Notes: generated from the letters alone by a model not told the origin. A stretch of 24,408 bases of DNA from Candidatus Kaiserbacteria bacterium (GCA_023267775.1 JAHFMQ010000004.1:1-24408); one strand, 5' to 3'; counted from the stretch's first letter, positions 14,767-22,172 are shown. Program-made: numbers and translations.

Positions 14767-14809
14767 TATAAATAAAAAAATGCCGGATATCCGGCATTTT
14801 TTATTTATA
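14767..14809. terminator. Strong bidirectional terminator
   Basis: A GC-rich perfect palindrome (14780-14797, core GCCGGATATCCGGC) is flanked by A-rich sequence on the left and T-rich on the right. It therefore works as hairpin plus U tract on both strands. It separates the plus-strand gene series from the convergent minus-strand genes 14818-15936. Confidence 0.92.
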
Positions 14810-14817
14810 GTCTTTAT

Positions 14818-15114
14818 TTAGAATGCCTGAACGTCCTGTGCTGAAGCAGCCGCTGCCTGATTAAGCTCTGCCGAACTGTCTAATGTCTGGTTTAGATCAG
14901 CCATTATATCTACAACTGAATTGCTGGTGGTGAGTGACTCTGTTTGCGTTTGATCGACGACTGTATTTTGTATATTTGTCATTGTTGATTGCGATGAATA
15001 GTACCAGAAAGCGAGCGCGGCAATAACAATGACTGCTCCGACGATATACCACATGACGTAAGACGAACCCTCATTCATGTTTTGATCCATTGGTTGAATT
15101 GGTTGGTAGTCCAT
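14818..15114 (-). CDS. Single-pass small membrane protein, unknown function
   Basis: A 98-aa protein with a Gln/Asn/Met-rich N-terminus, one membrane helix (about 21-40, MWYIVGAVIVIAALAFWYYS) and an extracellular tail rich in Ser, Thr, Gln and Ala (about 41-98, low complexity, possibly helical). No family is recognised. It follows the coiled-coil secreted protein gene by 18 bases and is probably in the same transcript, suggesting a joint surface role. Confidence 0.7.
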   Translation of the reverse strand: MDYQPIQPMDQNMNEGSSYVMWYIVGAVIVIAALAFWYYSSQSTMTNIQNTVVDQTQTESLTTSNSVVDIMADLNQTLDSSAELNQAAAASAQDVQAF

Positions 15115-15132
15115 AAGTGTTCAATTAGAAAT

Positions 15133-15936
15133 TTACTGATTTGATCCTGTAGTAGAGGTCGCATGCTCATCATCACTCCCAATAATTTGTCGGAGCGCCT
15201 TGAACGCATCTTCGACTGCCTTGCGGGCATCTTTGATCGGGCCGTCTCGTAGTGCAAAGAGGTCCTTGAATAGGCCGGTGTGAAGATTTTTGAATGCCCC
15301 ACGAAGTCCTTTCATAAGCTCTTCCTGCCCGCTTGGGGTCGTTGTAGATGTAGTAACTGGAACGATCGTTGGATCGAGCGCATATGTTTTACCTGCCTGG
15401 GTGGTGACCGCAGTGCGGGCGGCGGCTATTGCGCTCTGTGCTGAAGAAATTGCGGTCGTAACACTCGAGATGTCCTTTCCATTACCAGCTGTCGTGTTCG
15501 CTCGATCCTGGACCTTCTTCAATATTGCATCAAGACGATCAAGTACATTCATGAAGTGATCGGTCCAGGTTTTGTTGATATTGTCGAATTGCTTCGCGAG
15601 ACGTTCCGCCATCTGTTGTTTCGCTTTATCACGAATATCTGCGAGGTGCTGTTCTGTTTTTTCACGTTGCACTTTGATACGAGCCTGGGCCTCTTCTCGT
15701 ACAGCTTCTATGCGGTTACGAGCATCTTCACGTATGGTCTCAATACGATCATGCATGATTTCCTTGATCGCTCCGCGAGTTGTTGATGCGGTCGAAGAAG
15801 CCAACATTGGACGGAGTATGCCGGCTTGGTTCATTCCTGGCCTGATGGGAGGACGGTCCTCAGCGAACGCAACCGTTGATGAGAAAAGAATAGCGGTAGC
15901 ACTGCCAGCAATTCCAATGGTTCTAAGTATGCGCAT
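15133..15936 (-). CDS. Secreted coiled-coil protein
   Basis: A 267-aa exported protein. A clear Sec signal peptide (1-25, MRILRTIGIAG...STVAFA, cleavage after AFA) leads to a mature chain beginning EDRPPIRPG. Residues about 54-150 form a long, highly charged Arg/Glu helix with heptad character (repeats of the type IREDARNRIEAVREEAQARI), then a further helix and a Ser/Thr-rich C-terminus. There is no catalytic motif. It is probably a structural or periplasmic spacer protein. The promoter is the most consensus-like in the window and has an AGGAGG that lies too far (38 bases) from the ATG. An operon with the single-pass protein gene downstream is likely. Confidence 0.8.
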   Translation of the reverse strand: MRILRTIGIAGSATAILFSSTVAFAEDRPPIRPGMNQAGILRPMLASSTASTTRGAIKEIMHDRIETIREDARNRIEAVREEAQARIKVQREKTEQHLADIRDKAKQQMAERLAKQFDNINKTWTDHFMNVLDRLDAILKKVQDRANTTAGNGKDISSVTTAISSAQSAIAAARTAVTTQAGKTYALDPTIVPVTTSTTTPSGQEELMKGLRGAFKNLHTGLFKDLFALRDGPIKDARKAVEDAFKALRQIIGSDDEHATSTTGSNQ

Positions 15937-15974
15937 AAATGCAACGTAATTTACTTGATTAATTAAGTTTCTAA

Positions 15975-15980
15975 CCTCCT
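15975..15980 (-). promoter_or_regulatory. Orphan Shine-Dalgarno-like AGGAGG in the leader
   Basis: A perfect AGGAGG on the minus strand lies 38 bases upstream of the coiled-coil gene ATG, with no start codon at a usable distance. ACTT...AAGT sequences in between could fold and bring it closer, or it may have another role. Confidence 0.4.
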
Positions 15981-15990
15981 AACTAGGACA

Positions 15991-16017
15991 ATTATACCAT
16001 AGGACGGAATATGCCAA
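15991..16017 (-). promoter_or_regulatory. Promoter of the secreted coiled-coil gene
   Basis: On the minus strand: TTGGCA (16012-16017), a 15-base spacer, then the extended -10 TGG-TATAAT (hexamer 15991-15996). Predicts a leader of about 48 bases containing AGGAGG. Divergent from the ABC permease promoter. Confidence 0.7.
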
Positions 16018-16031
16018 ACGTGAAAACACGT

Positions 16032-16037
16032 TAGAAT
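16032..16037 (+). promoter_or_regulatory. Leaderless -10 element of the ABC permease gene
   Basis: TAGAAT, six bases (GTACCC), ATG 16044. The same hexamer and spacing as at 14095. Confidence 0.55.
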
Positions 16038-16043
16038 GTACCC

Positions 16044-16793
16044 ATGATACGAAGTGTCACCCATCCTCAAACTCGCGCCATGCATCGAGTCCATTTGCGA
16101 CGCTATCGTCATACGTGGATTCTTATGTCCGGCATTATCGGTGCGGTGCTTCTTCTCACAGCATTCGGTTACCTCGGTGGCGTCACCTGGGTGAATCTTG
16201 GTACCGCCATACTGCTTACGACGTATCGGCTCGCATTTGCTTACGGCATCGCGCTTGTGCTCGGTTCAACAATTGCACTGCTTGTGGGATGGAGCCCTCT
16301 TGCGGAACTATTGTTTCCGGTCTTCGACGTTTTACAAAATATTCCCTCATTTGCTCTCATTCCGCTCTTCATCTATTTCTTCGGCTTCACGAGTGAGATG
16401 ATAATTCTGTTTGCTGTTAGTTCTATCATCTGGCCCATACTGTTCGCTGTGCTAACGGCTATTAAGAGTGCCCACACAGACCTCAATGACGCCGCAACTA
16501 TTTTTGGCGCTCGTGGTTTGCGTCGAATACATTATTACCTTGCCCCACTCTCCTTCCCCGCCATTCTCACCGGTTCGATCGTCGGTATCGCTATTGGATG
16601 GGAGGCAGTCATTGGCGCTGAAATCATTACAAACATTGCCGGTTTTGGGAATTATATTCGAGAAGCAAGCTCGCTTGGCATCAGTCAAGCTATGATTGCG
16701 GGTACTTTTGCTATTCTAGTGATCGTATTTGTACTCAACCGGCTCGTGTGGGCACCACTGCTTGCTGAAAGTAGTCGCCGTTACGCTGAATAA
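16044..16793 (+). CDS. ABC transporter permease, nitrate/sulfonate/taurine type
   Basis: Inner-membrane permease of the binding-protein-dependent class (SsuC/TauC/NrtB-like). After a basic N-terminus there are about six membrane helices (starting near 28). The EAA loop that docks the ATPase is visible as NDAATIFGARGLRRIHYYLAPLSFPAILTG (about 148-177; shown partly, conserved Ala, Gly and Pro in place). 249 aa is normal for the family. The ATPase gene starts two bases after the stop, so they form a pair. No substrate-binding protein gene is adjacent, so the substrate (sulfonate, nitrate, thiamine precursor or other) cannot be assigned. ATG 16044 follows TAGAAT by six bases. Confidence 0.93.
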   Translation: MIRSVTHPQTRAMHRVHLRRYRHTWILMSGIIGAVLLLTAFGYLGGVTWVNLGTAILLTTYRLAFAYGIALVLGSTIALLVGWSPLAELLFPVFDVLQNIPSFALIPLFIYFFGFTSEMIILFAVSSIIWPILFAVLTAIKSAHTDLNDAATIFGARGLRRIHYYLAPLSFPAILTGSIVGIAIGWEAVIGAEIITNIAGFGNYIREASSLGISQAMIAGTFAILVIVFVLNRLVWAPLLAESSRRYAE

Positions 16794-16795
16794 CT

Positions 16796-17539
16796 ATGAC
16801 AAGCACTGAACCAATGTCCTTAGTCCTTTCTCGTGTCTCTGCTAGTTACACGGATGAAATCAAGAATGCTGCTGTTTTGAAAGATATTTCGTTTTCGGTG
16901 CCAACCGGATCATTTGTGTCGATTATCGCGCCGTCAGGTGCAGGAAAATCAACGCTGATGCGTGTCATCCTTGATCTCATGCCACACACGAGTGGTGATA
17001 TCGTACGAAATTTTTCCCGACCAGCGATGGTATTTCAAAGTTACGCATTGTTCCCGTGGCTCTCTACACTCGATAACGTCGCATTTGGACTGCGCATGAG
17101 TAATATGAACCGCAAAGATCGCGATACTCTTGCTCGGGAAAAACTAAAAGAGGTTGGTCTCGAACATCTTGAAACCCATTACCCAGCGACGCTTTCAGGC
17201 GGACAACGTCAGCGCGTCGGTCTTGCTCGTGCGCTCGCGATCTCCCCTGATCTTCTTATTTTGGATGAACCTTTTTCGAGTCTCGATACGATAACCGCAG
17301 AAGCGCTGAAAGCAGACCTTTTGAAAATCTGGCGCACTTATGGCATGACTATTCTCATGGTGAATCACCTTATTCCGGACGCTGTGGAACTGTCTGACGA
17401 GATCATTATTATGAATAAAAATCCGGGACGTATAGAAAAAATATGTACCATTGATCTTCTGCGACCACGCGATGTTCGCAGTGAACCTTTTTTCAAACAC
17501 GTCGATAGGGTGACTGAAGCTATCCGTGTTCTTTCTTAA
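16796..17539 (+). CDS. ABC transporter ATPase, nitrate/sulfonate/taurine type
   Basis: Cytoplasmic ATPase partner of the permease encoded two bases upstream. Walker A is APSGAGKST (45-53, the first Gly replaced by Ala), the Q-loop is at VFQSYALFPW (about 79-88), the signature is LSGGQRQRVGLARAL (133-147), Walker B is LLILDEPFSSLD (153-164) and the H-loop is in MVNHLIPDA, where His is kept. The usual 247 aa. The TAACTATG junction suggests translational coupling. It is convergent with pyrG; the 32-base gap holds only a weak AT-rich hairpin. Confidence 0.94.
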   Translation: MTSTEPMSLVLSRVSASYTDEIKNAAVLKDISFSVPTGSFVSIIAPSGAGKSTLMRVILDLMPHTSGDIVRNFSRPAMVFQSYALFPWLSTLDNVAFGLRMSNMNRKDRDTLAREKLKEVGLEHLETHYPATLSGGQRQRVGLARALAISPDLLILDEPFSSLDTITAEALKADLLKIWRTYGMTILMVNHLIPDAVELSDEIIIMNKNPGRIEKICTIDLLRPRDVRSEPFFKHVDRVTEAIRVLS

Positions 17540-17571
17540 AGCTCGTTTTAAAAAACGGAGAAACGAATGAC

Positions 17572-19236
17572 CTAGTATTTACGTTTTGATTTGCGTGAAA
17601 TTGCTGAATGGAGGAATTCTGTAAACAACGGATGAGGGGTGAGCGGCCGAGCCTGAAGTTCTGGATGAAACTGTGTGCCAAGCATAAAAGGATGCACTGA
17701 ACGAGGGAGTTCTGCAATTTCCATCAGAACGCCGTCAGGACTGGTTCCAGAGAAAATAAGTCCGGCGGACTCAAGTTGTTTTACGTATGATGAATTAATT
17801 TCGTACCGATGACGATGACGCTCCTCGACCAATTCTTTCTTGTAGGCGGCGCGCGCCAACGTCCCCTTCTTGAGATAGGCAGGATACACGCCGAGTCGCA
17901 TGGTTCCACCATATTTATTATCAGCGAGGTGTTTCTTCTGCTCAAGCATGACATCAACGATTGGATGTGTGACATTTTTCTTGATCTCGGTGGTATGTGC
18001 ATCTTTAAGACCAAGCACGTTTCGTGCATATTCAATCACCATGAGCTGCATGCCGTAACACAGACCGAAGTATGGAATCTTCTTTTCTCGAGCAAATTGG
18101 ATCGCTTTAATTTTACCTTCAATACCAGTTTCTCCGAAACCTCCAGGAACGATAATGCCATGATATTTCCCAAGCACCTGAGCAATCTTTTTAGGATTCT
18201 TTTCAAGTTCTTTTGAATTTACCCAGGTAATCTTGGCTCGGTGATTAAGTTTCGCCGCAGAAAACTTAATCGCCTCAATGACTGACAGATACGCATCGGA
18301 AAGTACAAAGTCGCCCGTATCAAAATATTTTCCAACAATTGCGATGGTTACCTCCGGCGCTTTTGTATTCATCGTGGCGAGCGCGAACTTTTTCCACGCT
18401 GCTAAAGACGCTCGTTTTTTTTCAGGCAGATGGAGCGCATTGAGCATTGCGTCACCGAGTTTATCTTTCTCGAAATTGAGTGGCGCCTCATAGATGCTGC
18501 TGATGTCGGGCGCGCTGATAATTCTGTCCTTCCGCACATTGCACCATATTGCAAGTTTTTCTTTGCGCTTCTGATCGACCGGTTCCTTCGAGCGGGCGAT
18601 GATGAAATCTGGTTGCACGCCGTAGGAATTCAAATCACGTACTGCCATCTGAGTCGGTTTTGTTTTCATCTCGCCGAGCGTGCCTGGCGTCGGCAGATAT
18701 GACACCATCACGAACAGCACGTCATCGGGATGTTTCATCTTGAGAACGCGAGCCGCCTCAATAAAAAGTGCGTTCTGGAAATCACCGATCGTACCGCCAA
18801 TCTCGACAACCGAAATACGACTTCCATTATATTCAGCAGCCGATTCGATTCGATGCAGGATTTCATCCCGTACATGCGGTATTGCTTCGACGCACTTGCC
18901 GCCGTACTCGAGCGCTCGCTCGCGGGCAATAACCGACTGATACACCATGCCGCTCGTCATATAGTCCTCATTCGTAAGATCTCTACCGAGAAAACGCTCG
19001 TAGTTCCCCATATCCTGATCGGTCTCGAGTCCGCTCCGGAGGACGAATACTTCACCGTGCTCGGTTGGATTCATGGTCCCTGCGTCGACATTTAGATACG
19101 GGTCCACTTTCACGAGGTTCACTGGGTATCCTTTCTGTTGGAGCAAAAGACCGACAGAACTCGTAACGACACCCTTTCCTACGCCACTCATGACTCCACC
19201 CAGAACAAAAATATATTTATGACCGTCTTTTGCCAT
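17572..19236 (-). CDS. pyrG: CTP synthase
   Basis: Makes CTP from UTP, ATP and glutamine, the last step of pyrimidine nucleotide synthesis. The N-terminal amidoligase domain has FVLGGVMSGVGKG (P-loop 17-22), KVDPYLNVDAGTMNPTEHGEVFV (43-65) and VEIGGTIGD. The C-terminal class I glutamine amidotransferase domain has GGFGETG (366-371), the nucleophile C393 in YFGLCYGMQ, and the catalytic H524 and E526 (QFHPE). 554 aa is normal. The start ATG (19234-19236) lies six bases from the GIY-YIG stop, has no Shine-Dalgarno sequence and is inside one arm of an inverted repeat (see the repeat entries). Last gene of the prfB-ftsE-ftsX-GIY-YIG-pyrG run. Confidence 0.98.
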   Translation of the reverse strand: MAKDGHKYIFVLGGVMSGVGKGVVTSSVGLLLQQKGYPVNLVKVDPYLNVDAGTMNPTEHGEVFVLRSGLETDQDMGNYERFLGRDLTNEDYMTSGMVYQSVIARERALEYGGKCVEAIPHVRDEILHRIESAAEYNGSRISVVEIGGTIGDFQNALFIEAARVLKMKHPDDVLFVMVSYLPTPGTLGEMKTKPTQMAVRDLNSYGVQPDFIIARSKEPVDQKRKEKLAIWCNVRKDRIISAPDISSIYEAPLNFEKDKLGDAMLNALHLPEKKRASLAAWKKFALATMNTKAPEVTIAIVGKYFDTGDFVLSDAYLSVIEAIKFSAAKLNHRAKITWVNSKELEKNPKKIAQVLGKYHGIIVPGGFGETGIEGKIKAIQFAREKKIPYFGLCYGMQLMVIEYARNVLGLKDAHTTEIKKNVTHPIVDVMLEQKKHLADNKYGGTMRLGVYPAYLKKGTLARAAYKKELVEERHRHRYEINSSYVKQLESAGLIFSGTSPDGVLMEIAELPRSVHPFMLGTQFHPELQARPLTPHPLFTEFLHSAISRKSKRKY

Positions 19237-19260
19237 ACCCGGTTATGACAACTTCAGATT
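19228..19260 (+). repeat. Left arm of an inverted repeat around the GIY-YIG gene
   Basis: About 28 of 33 positions match the reverse complement of 19522-19555. The longest exact part is TATGACAACTTC, next to CCCGG. It covers the pyrG start codon and the last codons of the GIY-YIG gene. Confidence 0.75.
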
Positions 19261-19548
19261 ACGCCCAGCACGATATTCTCGCAAACGTTTGGCGAGGGCG
19301 CGGCGACCAGCCGTTGTTTTGAAATATTTTTCTCGACTTTGTGCATCTCGATACGATCTGCCAGCTTCATAGTAGATCAAAATGAAGGGTCGCCGCGAAG
19401 CAGTCGCGAGACTTTTCCCATCAGTGTGTTGTTGAAACCGGTGGCGTAGATCCGAGGTCATACCAATATATCGCTTCCCATCTTTACTGCTTTCCAAAAT
19501 ATATACATAGTAGAATTTGTTTTGATCCGAAGTTGTCATACCGGGCAT
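19243..19548 (-). CDS. GIY-YIG nuclease (small, stand-alone)
   Basis: A 101-aa single-domain GIY-YIG endonuclease of the UPF0213/YhbQ-like size class. The GIY part is YYVYILES (13-20) and the YIG part is RYIGMTSD (26-33), followed by LRHRFQQHTDGKS with the catalytic Arg (R35 or R37), YYEAGRSYRDAQSREKYFK with the metal-binding Glu (E73), and a basic C-terminal helix. Such genes are numerous in Parcubacteria and their role (repair, mobile or housekeeping) is unclear. It is placed between ftsX and pyrG and lies exactly within an inverted repeat, which suggests insertion as a unit. The start could be ATG 19548 or ATG 19539. Confidence 0.9.
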   Translation of the reverse strand: MPGMTTSDQNKFYYVYILESSKDGKRYIGMTSDLRHRFQQHTDGKSLATASRRPFILIYYEAGRSYRDAQSREKYFKTTAGRRALAKRLREYRAGRNLKLS

Positions 19549-19555
19549 ACCAAAA
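19522..19555 (-). repeat. Right arm of the inverted repeat around the GIY-YIG gene
   Basis: Reverse-complement partner of 19228-19260. It begins one base from the ftsX stop codon and covers the GIY-YIG start codon and first codons. The repeats thus bracket the whole nuclease gene. Confidence 0.75.
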
Positions 19556-20482
19556 CTACACTTTCAGATATCTACGAATAGCAAGTATCGAAGCGATTGC
19601 ACCGAGCAGAATCCCCGAGAGCATGAGAATGGAAAAGATTATCTGAAAGTGCGTAGCGTAATAGTTCGCAAGATCGAAGCCGCCAAACCAGCTTGTGGTT
19701 TTTGATCCTGCGTACCACGTTGCCGGCCATAAAATAAGTAACACCACTATCGCGGCAGTGACACCGGTAATAACACCGGTGATGATGAAAGGCCATTGAA
19801 TATACATGTTGCTCGCACCGACAAGCCGCATGACTGAAATTTCATCCTTAGCGGTATAAATAGCGAGACGCACAGTCGCAAATGCTATAAGGATCGACGC
19901 GAGTGCGAAAAGAACAATCACCACAAGACCAATTTCGCGTGTTGCTTGAATCGCAAGTGAGAGCCGATCGATAATCTCTTTATTCTGAGCATAATTGATA
20001 CGGTCAACCAAAGACGCTCCTTCTGCGGAGAGCGTCGGCGATGCCTCGAGGAAATGCACAATACTTTCGTACCCTGAAGGATCTTTAGCTCGTATTTCAA
20101 GCGAAGCATCGAGTGGATTGCCTCCGAGTTCATCAAGTGCTTGGAGCGTCAGCTGATCGTTTGCATGCCGCGCACGGAATGCGGCAAGCGCGTCATTTGA
20201 AGAGGTGTAGGCCACATTCGCCACCTGCGGCAATTTCTCAAGCTGATCTTTCACCGCAAGAATTTCCGGTTCGCTGGCAGTAGTAACAAAATATACGGAA
20301 ACATCAACTTTGTTTTTAATCGTGTTGAGTGTGAAAGAAAGAAGGGCTGAAAGGAAAATCAGTGATCCGATGATGGAAAGCGTCACGGTCATGATGACGA
20401 CGGTCGCTGCCGAGACCGCACCGCCGCGAGCGAAATTTTTACCACCACTTACTAACACTCGTTTGATAGTCATCCAGCTCAT
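19556..20482 (-). CDS. ftsX: Cell division protein FtsX
   Basis: Membrane partner of FtsE in the complex that activates septal peptidoglycan hydrolases. 308 aa. Topology fits FtsX: a cytoplasmic N-terminus, TM1 (about 22-50), a large extracellular domain (about 51-183, with the conserved NPLDASLEI at 122-130) and three more helices (about 184-208, 231-255, 279-302). The conserved cytoplasmic loop IYTAKDEISVMRLVGAS (208-224) is present. A -10-like TATACT lies nine bases before the ATG and a long hairpin separates it from ftsE, so ftsX may have its own promoter despite lying downstream of ftsE. Confidence 0.96.
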   Translation of the reverse strand: MSWMTIKRVLVSGGKNFARGGAVSAATVVIMTVTLSIIGSLIFLSALLSFTLNTIKNKVDVSVYFVTTASEPEILAVKDQLEKLPQVANVAYTSSNDALAAFRARHANDQLTLQALDELGGNPLDASLEIRAKDPSGYESIVHFLEASPTLSAEGASLVDRINYAQNKEIIDRLSLAIQATREIGLVVIVLFALASILIAFATVRLAIYTAKDEISVMRLVGASNMYIQWPFIITGVITGVTAAIVVLLILWPATWYAGSKTTSWFGGFDLANYYATHFQIIFSILMLSGILLGAIASILAIRRYLKV

Positions 20483-20491
20483 ATCAAGTTT

Positions 20492-20497
20492 AGTATA
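20492..20497 (-). promoter_or_regulatory. Possible ftsX -10 element
   Basis: TATACT on the minus strand, nine bases before the ftsX ATG; would give a leader of two or three bases. No clear -35. Confidence 0.35.
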
Positions 20498-20518
20498 TCA
20501 GTCTTTGTTTTCATATTG

Positions 20519-20559
20519 GCCGCACTTTCTCGGCAGGAAAATCCCCGAGAAAATGCGGC
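20519..20559 (-). other. Long intergenic hairpin between ftsE and ftsX
   Basis: A 6-bp stem (GCCGCA 20519-20524 with TGCGGC 20554-20559), one mismatch, then an 8-bp stem (20526-20533 with 20545-20552) around an 11-base loop. No U tract follows on either strand. May act as an mRNA stabiliser, processing site or partial terminator within the ftsE-ftsX operon. Confidence 0.75.
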
Positions 20560-20594
20560 ACCATTGAAAATATAGTCGTTAATACTCGTTATGT

Positions 20595-21272
20595 TCATAG
20601 GGCATATTTCCCACCCTTATCGTCGCGTACGATTTTCCCGCGGTCGATGGTAATCACGCGTTTCCCGATAGCATCAACAACGCCTTTATTATGAGTCGTG
20701 ATCATGATGGTGGTTCCTAACTCGTTAATCTTTTTTAAAATTTCAACGACTTCATAGGTATTAATCGGGTCAAGATTTCCTGTTGGCTCGTCGGCGACGA
20801 TAAGATCGGGCTGATTGATGATGGCGCGGCCAATTGCGATGCGTTGTTTTTCTCCACCTGAGAGCTGGTCTGGAAAATGTGAAGCTTTATCAGCAAGATT
20901 TACTAGGTCGAGAATGTACGGGACATCACTTGCGATTTCATGGTCGGAGCGGCCAGCTGCTTCCATGGCAAAGGCGATATTCTCATAAGCTGTCTTGTTC
21001 GGAATGAGACGAAAATCCTGAAATACCATACCGATTTTTCGGCGGTAGAAGTGGAGCGCCGAACTTGGCAGGTCATTGACATCGATTGATTCAAAAAAGA
21101 CAGTGCCATCGGTCGGCCGCTCTTCTGCAAGAAGGAGTTTCAAGAGCGTCGTCTTCCCGGCCCCCGAATGACCGACGATGGAGATGAATTCTTTTGGAGC
21201 GATTGAAAGAGTGATCCCTTCGAGGGCGACTGCTTCTCCATATTTTTTCGTCACCTTATCGAAGTAAATCAT
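20595..21272 (-). CDS. ftsE: Cell division ATP-binding protein FtsE
   Basis: ABC-type ATPase of the FtsEX division complex, acting at the inner face of the membrane. 225 aa, normal length. Walker A GHSGAGKT (34-41), Q-loop VFQDFRLIPNKTAYENIAFAM, signature LSGGEKQRIAIGRAI and Walker B LIVADEPTGNLD, with the FtsE-typical GNLDP. It starts nine bases after the prfB stop and is followed by ftsX. TACAAT overlaps the prfB stop 11 bases before the ATG and may be a fortuitous -10. Confidence 0.97.
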   Translation of the reverse strand: MIYFDKVTKKYGEAVALEGITLSIAPKEFISIVGHSGAGKTTLLKLLLAEERPTDGTVFFESIDVNDLPSSALHFYRRKIGMVFQDFRLIPNKTAYENIAFAMEAAGRSDHEIASDVPYILDLVNLADKASHFPDQLSGGEKQRIAIGRAIINQPDLIVADEPTGNLDPINTYEVVEILKKINELGTTIMITTHNKGVVDAIGKRVITIDRGKIVRDDKGGKYAL

Positions 21273-21281
21273 GCGTTCGGT

Positions 21282-22157
21282 CTATTGTACCTCACTCGCG
21301 GCGGCGGCGTCTATAAACTCATCGAGGTCCCCGCCAAGCACGCGGTCAGGATTCGAAGATTCGTGATTCGTGCGGTGATCTTTCACCATTTTGTAGGGGT
21401 GGAGGACGTAGGAGCGGATTTGACTTCCCCATTCGTTCGCTGTCGTCGCCGCAATGGAGCGCCCTTTTGCCACCGCCTGCCGCTCAACCTCTTCTTTCGC
21501 AAAAATTTTCGCCTTAAGAAGCTCAATTCCCTTCTCGCGGTTCGCGAGCTGACTGCGTTCGCTTGAAATATGCACTGAGAGATTGGTCGGCTTATGGAGA
21601 ATGCGCACCGCGGTTTCGCGTTTGTTCACGTTCTGCCCACCCGCGCCTCCGGCGCGGGCAAACTGTATCTCTAGGTCATCTGGCTTAAGTTCGATCTTAT
21701 CCGTCGGGACCAATACCGGCAGGACTTCAACAAGCGCAAAACTTGTCTGGCGCTTTGCGTTCGCATTAAACGGCGACTGTCGCACAAGCCGATGTACACC
21801 TACCTCATGCTTCAGGCGCCCATAGGCTCCTGTGCCACTAATTTCAAGCATGAGGTTCCTGTAACCACCATGGTCGTTCTCATTGGAATGTAGTTCACGC
21901 ACTCCCCATCCCTTCTTACCCGCATAGCCCTCATACATACGACGAAGCATGCGTGCAAAGTCTTCGGCATCGTCTCCGCCAGCGCCCGCAAGGATTGCAA
22001 GCGTCGCGTTACCGCGGTCATGCGGGTCGCCATCACCTCCCTCCTTGAGGGTTTGGTACTCCTGCACGATACTTTGCGCTTGATCCTTATCAAGCCAGAA
22101 ATCAGGCGACGCCATAAGCTGCTCAATTTCTGTTAGCCGCTTTTCTCGTTCATCCAT
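21282..22157 (-). CDS. prfB: Peptide chain release factor 2 with a shortened N-terminal domain
   Basis: Recognises UAA and UGA stop codons and triggers peptide release. The codon-recognition tripeptide SPF (128-130) identifies RF2 and the catalytic GGQ is at 173-175 (AGGAGGQNVNKRETAV). 291 aa against about 365 in Escherichia coli: the N-terminal domain is cut short, running from DFW (19-21) through a single helix straight into ATLAILAGAGGDDAEDFARML. The usual helical hairpin between is missing. An in-frame TGA lies 12 bases upstream of ATG and no typical RF2 programmed-frameshift site is present, so the start is firm. ATG follows TTTAAT (extended by TG) by six bases. The presence of RF2 means UGA is read as stop. 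Confidence 0.95.
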   Translation of the reverse strand: MDEREKRLTEIEQLMASPDFWLDKDQAQSIVQEYQTLKEGGDGDPHDRGNATLAILAGAGGDDAEDFARMLRRMYEGYAGKKGWGVRELHSNENDHGGYRNLMLEISGTGAYGRLKHEVGVHRLVRQSPFNANAKRQTSFALVEVLPVLVPTDKIELKPDDLEIQFARAGGAGGQNVNKRETAVRILHKPTNLSVHISSERSQLANREKGIELLKAKIFAKEEVERQAVAKGRSIAATTANEWGSQIRSYVLHPYKMVKDHRTNHESSNPDRVLGGDLDEFIDAAAASEVQ

Positions 22158-22163
22158 CGGTGA

Positions 22164-22172
22164 ATTAAATCA
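22164..22172 (-). promoter_or_regulatory. Extended -10 of prfB (leaderless)
   Basis: On the minus strand TG-A-TTTAAT (hexamer 22164-22169), six bases (TCACCG), ATG. The hexamer has TT in place of TA, so it is imperfect. Confidence 0.45.

Noticed and set aside
17541..17571. Terminator between the ABC ATPase and pyrG
   Set aside because: The stem is AT-rich and interrupted, and neither strand has a proper U tract. Too weak to call.
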